16,270 nt of DNA from CAYWNA01 sp964459305 (lineage in GTDB: Bacteria > Planctomycetota > Planctomycetia > Pirellulales > Pirellulaceae). The notes beneath the pieces were generated by a model that worked only from the letters and a program-made list of their open reading frames with translations, did no database searches and was not told the origin of the DNA. The translations under genes and the position numbers were made by a program. Below, in pieces: positions 12,650-16,270 of this stretch (position 1 is its first letter; the number at the start of each line of letters is the position of its first letter). The stretch is taken from positions 1 to 16,270 of the forward strand of contig CAYWNA010000288.1 of assembly GCA_964459305.1 (NCBI GenBank), read 5' to 3'.

Positions 12650-14137
12650 ATGCTTCGAATCATTCGACGATGTGTTGTTGCGGTTATGTTAATGAGCGTT
12701 CTCGCGCATGCTTCTTGTTCGGCTCAAACGGACAGTGCGGAGAGCGGATTTCGCGAGTACAAGGATCAGCAGGGCCGTACGATCAAGGCCCGCGTGGTGC
12801 GTCTGAGCGGCGAGCGGGTGACTATCGAGCGAGAAGATGGGAAGCAATTCACGGTCTCCATCTCGCTTTTCTCGCAGGCCGATCAGGACCATATTCGCGG
12901 CGTGGTCAGCGGGCCGGCACCGAAGGCGTCGGGCGACGATTGGCCCCGATTTCGTGGCCCCAGCGGCATGGGTACCAGCGATGCGACCGGGCTGCCTGTG
13001 ACGTGGAGTGAGGACGAAAACGTCGTTTGGAAGACCGCCCTTCCGGGGCCTGGGGCGTCGAGCCCCATTGTGTTCGGCGATCGGATCTATCTGACCTGCT
13101 ACACGGGATACTTTGTCCCCGACCAGCCGGGAGGCAGTCTGGAAGACCTCAAACGGCACCTGATCGCACTGCGGCGAGACAACGGAGAGATCATCTGGGA
13201 CCAGGTTGTTCCCGCGAAACTGCCGGAAGAAGAACGCATTCGAGACCACGGCTATGCCGCCAACACGCCCGCCGCCGATGCGGACCGGGTGTATGTGTTT
13301 TTCGGGAAATCGGGCGTCTTCGCGTATGACCATGATGGCGGTCAGCTCTGGCAGGCCGATGTAGGATCGAAAACGAACGGCTGGGGGACTGCCGGATCGC
13401 CCGTGCTCTACAAGGATTCCGTGTTCATTAACGCCAGCGTGGAAAGCGAGTCGCTGGTGGCGCTTGACCGGCGGACTGGCAAACAGAAATGGCAGGCTGG
13501 AGGAATCCGGGAAGCGTGGAACACACCATTGGTCGTTACCACTGAATCCGGCAAAGAAGAACTCGTGGTCGCCACGCATGGCAAGGTGCTGGGCTTTGAT
13601 CCGGATTCGGGCGAGTCATTGTGGTCGTGCGACACGGACATTACGTGGTACATGGTCCCCAGCGCCGTGACCGCCGACGGCATCGTCTATTATCTTGGGG
13701 GGCGATCGGGTGTGACCGGCTTGGCGGTTCGAGCCGGTGGACGAGGTGATGTGACGGCCACGCATCGCCTGTGGACCAGCAAGAGCGGTTCGAACGTTAC
13801 TTCGCCCATCTACCACGACGGCCATCTGTACTGGATGCACGAGAAATCCGGCATCGCTTATTGTGCGAATCCCAAAACCGGCGACTTGATTTATGAGGAA
13901 CGAATCGACCGAGCCGGCCAGATCTACGCTTCACCGCTGCTGGCCGAAGGGCGGCTCTACTACCTGAACCGCAGCGGCCGGGCGTTCGTGCTGTCCGCCA
14001 AGCCTCAGTTCGAGCAACTGGCCACGAACGAACTTCGCGACGGCAGCCTCTTCAATGGCAGCCCCGCCGTGGCCGGCAACCGTATTCTGGTGCGATCAGA
14101 CAAATATCTATACTGCCTGGGGCAACAGATGGAATGA
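12650..14137 (+). CDS. Exported SHD1 plus PQQ-like beta-propeller protein
   Basis: Predicted 495-residue exported protein. GAGAGG at 12638-12643, six bases before ATG 12650, and the signal peptide LRIIRRCVVAVMLMSVLAHA decide the start; the frame is open to 12503 but that part overlaps the SGNH gene and is not protein-like. Residues about 34-83 (FREYKDQQGRTIKARVVRLS to LFSQADQDHIR) are an SHD1 domain, known in planctomycetes as a short beta-barrel at the start of secreted proteins. The rest begins DDWPRFRGPSGMGTSDATGL and holds repeated blades (SSPIVFGDRIYL, TPAADADRVYVFFG, GSPVLYKDSVFI, ALDRRTGKQKW), a quinoprotein-like propeller. Cofactor binding is not assured; many such proteins lack PQQ. 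The next gene starts within 20 bases, so the two form an operon. Confidence 0.88.
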   Translation: MLRIIRRCVVAVMLMSVLAHASCSAQTDSAESGFREYKDQQGRTIKARVVRLSGERVTIEREDGKQFTVSISLFSQADQDHIRGVVSGPAPKASGDDWPRFRGPSGMGTSDATGLPVTWSEDENVVWKTALPGPGASSPIVFGDRIYLTCYTGYFVPDQPGGSLEDLKRHLIALRRDNGEIIWDQVVPAKLPEEERIRDHGYAANTPAADADRVYVFFGKSGVFAYDHDGGQLWQADVGSKTNGWGTAGSPVLYKDSVFINASVESESLVALDRRTGKQKWQAGGIREAWNTPLVVTTESGKEELVVATHGKVLGFDPDSGESLWSCDTDITWYMVPSAVTADGIVYYLGGRSGVTGLAVRAGGRGDVTATHRLWTSKSGSNVTSPIYHDGHLYWMHEKSGIAYCANPKTGDLIYEERIDRAGQIYASPLLAEGRLYYLNRSGRAFVLSAKPQFEQLATNELRDGSLFNGSPAVAGNRILVRSDKYLYCLGQQME

Positions 14138-14143
14138 CTTCAT

Positions 14144-14149
14144 GAGGAG
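14144..14149 (+). promoter_or_regulatory. Ribosome binding site deciding the phosphoesterase start
   Basis: GAGGAG sits seven bases before GTG 14157. The alternative ATG at 14142 overlaps this site and has no comparable purine run before it, so the GTG is preferred. Confidence 0.55.
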
Positions 14150-14156
14150 ACGAGTT

Positions 14157-15167
14157 GTGACCAGGAGGCTCGGCGTTTGGCTTCGAGTGTCCGTGTCAAC
14201 GGCATTGCCTCTGGTCGGTCTTCTGGTTGAGACCGCCCTGTGCGCTGGCGAAGTGGCCGCTGACCGACGTGCGACCGTGCGATTTGGCGTAACCGCGGAT
14301 TGCCATCTGCTGGGCCGACGAGCGCCGGGTAATGAAAAACACCTTCGCGCGTTTGTGGACGAAATGAACCGTTGGAAGCCTGATTTCGTCATCGACTTGG
14401 GCGACTTTGCCTGCCAGGCCGGCGACGGCCAGACAACCCCCAAACTCCACGACGCCCAATTGCAGGGGCTCATGCACCACTGGTCCGTCTTGTCCAGCTC
14501 GCCTTGCCCCACCTACATCGCCATCGGCAATCATGATGTCGGCTGGCTCCGAGGCAGCAGCGAGACGATCAAGGCGACTGACCTGTATGCCGGACCCCAC
14601 GGCGGTGAAGACATCACCAAGGACGAACTGCTGGCCGTGACTCGCATGCCGCACCGATACTACTCGTTTGATATCAATGAATGCCACTTCATCGTCTTGG
14701 ACGCCAACAATGCTCGTGGAACCGTGGTACCCGGCCACCACGGCATCGCCGGCGGCTATTACATCGACGATCCACAAATCGTGTGGCTGCGAGAAGACTT
14801 GGCCTCCCACCGGGGAAAGACCACCGTGGTGTTCTCTCACCAGGAACTACATCACACGCCGCCGGAGGGATCAGGCGAAGGAGGCGACGTTCCGTTTCCG
14901 CCGGTTGGAAAGGAGGGCTCCTACGTCGACAACGGATGGCAGTTGCGCGAGATATTCAGCGCCCATGGCTCGGTTCTGGCCTGCTTCGCCGGACACAAAC
15001 ATCGCAACCGATGGACCATACATGGCGGCGTCCACTACATCACCCTGGCAGCAACTCACTGGGGAGGCAGTTACGCCAAGGTCACCCTCTCCGACAAGTT
15101 GTACGTCCAAGGCCACGCCAATCAAAGAGACTACACAATCCCGTTTCGATCCGTAGCGCGCAACTGA
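14157..15167 (+). CDS. Exported calcineurin-like metallophosphoesterase
   Basis: Predicted 336-residue secreted enzyme. The metal ligands of the calcineurin-like family are in order: D48 and H50 in TADCHLLG, D83 in DLGDF, N125 and H126 in AIGNHD, H228 in VFSHQE, and H280/H282 in GHKHRN. These bind two metal ions and cleave phosphate mono- or diesters; the substrate is not readable. Residues about 6-30 form a signal peptide (VWLRVSVSTALPLVGLLVET). An ATG at 14142 would add five residues. The gene lies four bases (ATG) or 19 bases (GTG) after the stop of the SHD1-propeller gene and is probably translated from the same message. No disruption is visible and all key residues are present. Confidence 0.88.
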   Translation: MTRRLGVWLRVSVSTALPLVGLLVETALCAGEVAADRRATVRFGVTADCHLLGRRAPGNEKHLRAFVDEMNRWKPDFVIDLGDFACQAGDGQTTPKLHDAQLQGLMHHWSVLSSSPCPTYIAIGNHDVGWLRGSSETIKATDLYAGPHGGEDITKDELLAVTRMPHRYYSFDINECHFIVLDANNARGTVVPGHHGIAGGYYIDDPQIVWLREDLASHRGKTTVVFSHQELHHTPPEGSGEGGDVPFPPVGKEGSYVDNGWQLREIFSAHGSVLACFAGHKHRNRWTIHGGVHYITLAATHWGGSYAKVTLSDKLYVQGHANQRDYTIPFRSVARN

Positions 15168-15223
15168 CAAGTGCGCTGCCTCGGAACCTTGATTCCCTGC
15201 CGTCCCAGCTAGATCGCCGCGCA

Positions 15224-15286
15224 TCGTAACCCGAAGCGTAAGCGAGGAAATCCGCGTTTTCTCCACGCTTACGCTTCGGCTTACGA
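15224..15286. repeat. Long palindrome (14-bp perfect stem, 21 with extension)
   Basis: CCGAAGCGTAAGCG (15231-15244) is perfectly complementary to CGCTTACGCTTCGG (15266-15279) with a 21-base loop. One mismatch later the stem continues with TCGTAA/TTACGA. It lies 57 bases after the phosphoesterase stop and may end that transcript on either strand. It also has the form of a REP-like dispersed palindrome. Confidence 0.75.
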
Positions 15287-15381
15287 ATAATCCCAGCCAA
15301 TGGCACCCGCCCGCTGATCCGGCTTCCGGCAAGTTTTTGCCAAATTTCCTGTCATGTTCCCGGCCCCGCTTACGCTCATCA

Positions 15382-15467
15382 AGCAGACCAAGAGTGTCTG
15401 TAAGCTGCTTCAATGGTCTGCTAGAATGGCTAACCGTCGAACTAGTAACCGTTTAGGTTACTTAGCC
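15382..15467. promoter_or_regulatory. Paired inverted repeats upstream of the sigma factor
   Basis: First pair: AGCAGACCA (15382-15390) with TGGTCTGCT (15414-15422). Second pair: AGTAACC (15444-15450) with GGTTACT (15456-15462), flanked by GGCTA (15429) and TAGCC (15463-15467). Both are perfect. They could be regulator sites or leader structures for the sigma gene 123 bases downstream. Confidence 0.4.
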
Positions 15468-15589
15468 GTGAGAAGTTATAGTCACTGAGTCAAGTCTAGC
15501 GACCAACGGGAGCGGGTTTTTGTCAAACGAGCGGCAGCTCGTAGTTGGTTCGAGGCCCTGCCTCGTTAAGCACTTCACCCGGTGGGACC

Positions 15590-16204
15590 ATGGCCCTGTC
15601 AGCAGCCAACAACTCGCAGATTCAGGCACTCTTGGATCAAGCAGCCAGCGGAGACGATGACGCCTATAGCGACTTACTTGCACAGGCGTCAGAACGGCTC
15701 CTCAGGCTGACCAGGAAGATGTTGAAGAATCACCCACACCTGCGGCGTTGGGAGCAAACTGACGATGTTTTTCAGAGTGCAGCAATTCGACTCCATCAGT
15801 CTTTGTCCAAGGTCCGACCGGAAACGGCCCAGCAGTTCTTCGGCTTGGCCGCCACCCAGATCCGGAGAACACTCATCGATCTTGCCCGACATCACTTTGG
15901 CCCCGAAGGTCATGCGGCCAAGCATCAGACGGATGCGGGGAAGTTTGGCGACATGCTTCAGGCCCAACCGGATCGCACCGTCGAACCCGGATCTCTGGAG
16001 GCTTGGGCCGCATTTCATGCCGCCGTCGATGGATTGCCTGCTGACGAACGGGAGGCATTCGATCTTGTTTGGTACGGCGGTACGACGCAGCGGGAGGCCG
16101 CCGAGATCTTGCAGATTTCCGAGCGGACGGTCATCAGGCGACTCAACCGGGCCAGAACTCAGATTAGGCGAGCAACCGAGGGCAATCGCCCATCAGTCGA
16201 CTAA
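15590..16204 (+). CDS. ECF-type RNA polymerase sigma factor
   Basis: Predicted 204-residue regulator. ATG 15590 follows GGTGGGACC; an upstream TTG in frame gives an implausible extra 15 residues. Region 2 covers about residues 27-100, with WEQTDDVFQSAAIRLHQSL (the 'DD(V/L)FQ' core-binding segment) and FFGLAATQIRRTLIDLARHH for promoter opening. After a polar linker, region 4 covers about 145-195: LPADEREAFDLVWYGGTTQR, then helix-turn-helix EAAEILQISERTVIRRLNRA. This arrangement fits the planctomycete ECF-type factors that are often encoded upstream of a serine/threonine kinase. No anti-sigma gene is in view. The end is the TAA at 16202, with a short hairpin CTAAGC/GCTTAG overlapping it. Confidence 0.88.
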   Translation: MALSAANNSQIQALLDQAASGDDDAYSDLLAQASERLLRLTRKMLKNHPHLRRWEQTDDVFQSAAIRLHQSLSKVRPETAQQFFGLAATQIRRTLIDLARHHFGPEGHAAKHQTDAGKFGDMLQAQPDRTVEPGSLEAWAAFHAAVDGLPADEREAFDLVWYGGTTQREAAEILQISERTVIRRLNRARTQIRRATEGNRPSVD

Positions 16205-16260
16205 GCAGTGCTTAGAAACAAATGCGCGGTTGCCCACGCAGAAATCGGGAGAAAAACGGG

Positions 16261-16270
16261 GTGCAACGCA
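16261..16270 (+). CDS. Possible first codons of the next gene
   Basis: GGGAGA (16247-16252) is eight bases before GTG at 16261, 57 bases after the sigma-factor stop on the same strand. Only three codons are in the window. In related genomes a protein kinase often follows; here this is only expectation. Confidence 0.25.

Larger units (their letters stand above)
15168..15589. other. Intergenic region with several hairpins
   Basis: About 420 bases without a gene. It holds the long palindrome at 15224-15286 and two further inverted repeats at 15382-15422 and 15429-15467, ahead of the sigma-factor gene. No clear promoter consensus was found. Confidence 0.5.

Noticed and set aside
15429..15467. 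Nested inverted repeat with TAAC/GTTA arms considered as an integron attC site
   Set aside because: It lacks the spaced R'' / L'' boxes and GTTRRRY end of attC sites, and no integron integrase or cassette array is present.
16201..16215. CTAAGC-AGT-GCTTAG hairpin at the sigma-factor stop
   Set aside because: The six-base stem with a three-base loop and no T-run is too weak to call a terminator.
1..16270. CRISPR array, restriction-modification, toxin-antitoxin or phage-defence operon
   Set aside because: No regularly spaced repeats, nuclease, methyltransferase or paired toxin-antitoxin genes were found in any frame.

Overview
The window looks like chromosomal DNA of a planctomycete, probably Pirellulales-like. 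This is inferred from gene content: a DUF4838 secreted protein, a TIGR03067-type C-terminal domain, an SHD1 domain fused to a PQQ-like beta-propeller, short 'T.ITD.GL' leucine-rich repeats, DUF1569, an ECF-type sigma factor, and an integrase remnant of a planctomycete type. No ribosomal RNA or other taxonomic marker is present to confirm it.

Layout. (a) 110-2811, minus strand: a two-gene unit, an exported nitrilase-superfamily amidohydrolase followed by a DUF4838 glycosidase-like protein. (b) 2938-5259: a decayed accessory zone with a tyrosine-recombinase N-terminus broken by indels, a small membrane-protein remnant, a frameshifted small acidic ORF, one apparently intact SpoIIAA-like gene (3864-4301), a strong plus-strand terminator with no obvious gene, and a collapsed mandelate-racemase/galactonate-dehydratase pseudogene. 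(c) 5392-7938: an intact DUF1569 gene, then a minus-strand operon of three envelope proteins. The first of these has lost the end of its TIGR03067 domain to a one-base frameshift. (d) 8671-11280: a 299-bp direct repeat, about 94% identical and free of indels, flanks a 2,264-bp unit. Each copy holds the same promoter-like sequence, leader and 5' half of a serine tRNA. Only the right copy continues into a complete tRNA-Ser(UGA); the left stops just after the anticodon loop. Between them lie a leucine-rich-repeat protein, a STAS protein and a frameshifted coiled-coil/membrane gene related to the remnant in (b). (e) 11425-15167, plus strand: an SGNH hydrolase, an SHD1-PQQ-like propeller protein and a calcineurin-like phosphoesterase, the last two closely coupled. 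(f) 15168-16270: hairpins, an ECF-type sigma factor and possibly the first bases of another gene.

Together, the intact genes suggest secreted degradation of sugar and amide compounds in (a) and (c) and a secreted or periplasmic enzyme set in (e). The most unusual structure is (d). It reads as an insertion or tandem duplication with a junction exactly at a tRNA anticodon loop, in which the inner unit supplies the promoter and 5' half of the tRNA rather than the usual 3' half. The repeated pairing of STAS-fold genes with the same small membrane-protein module in (b) and (d) suggests a related mobile family, now mostly decayed. Several frameshifts could be real decay or sequencing error, and the two are kept apart where possible.
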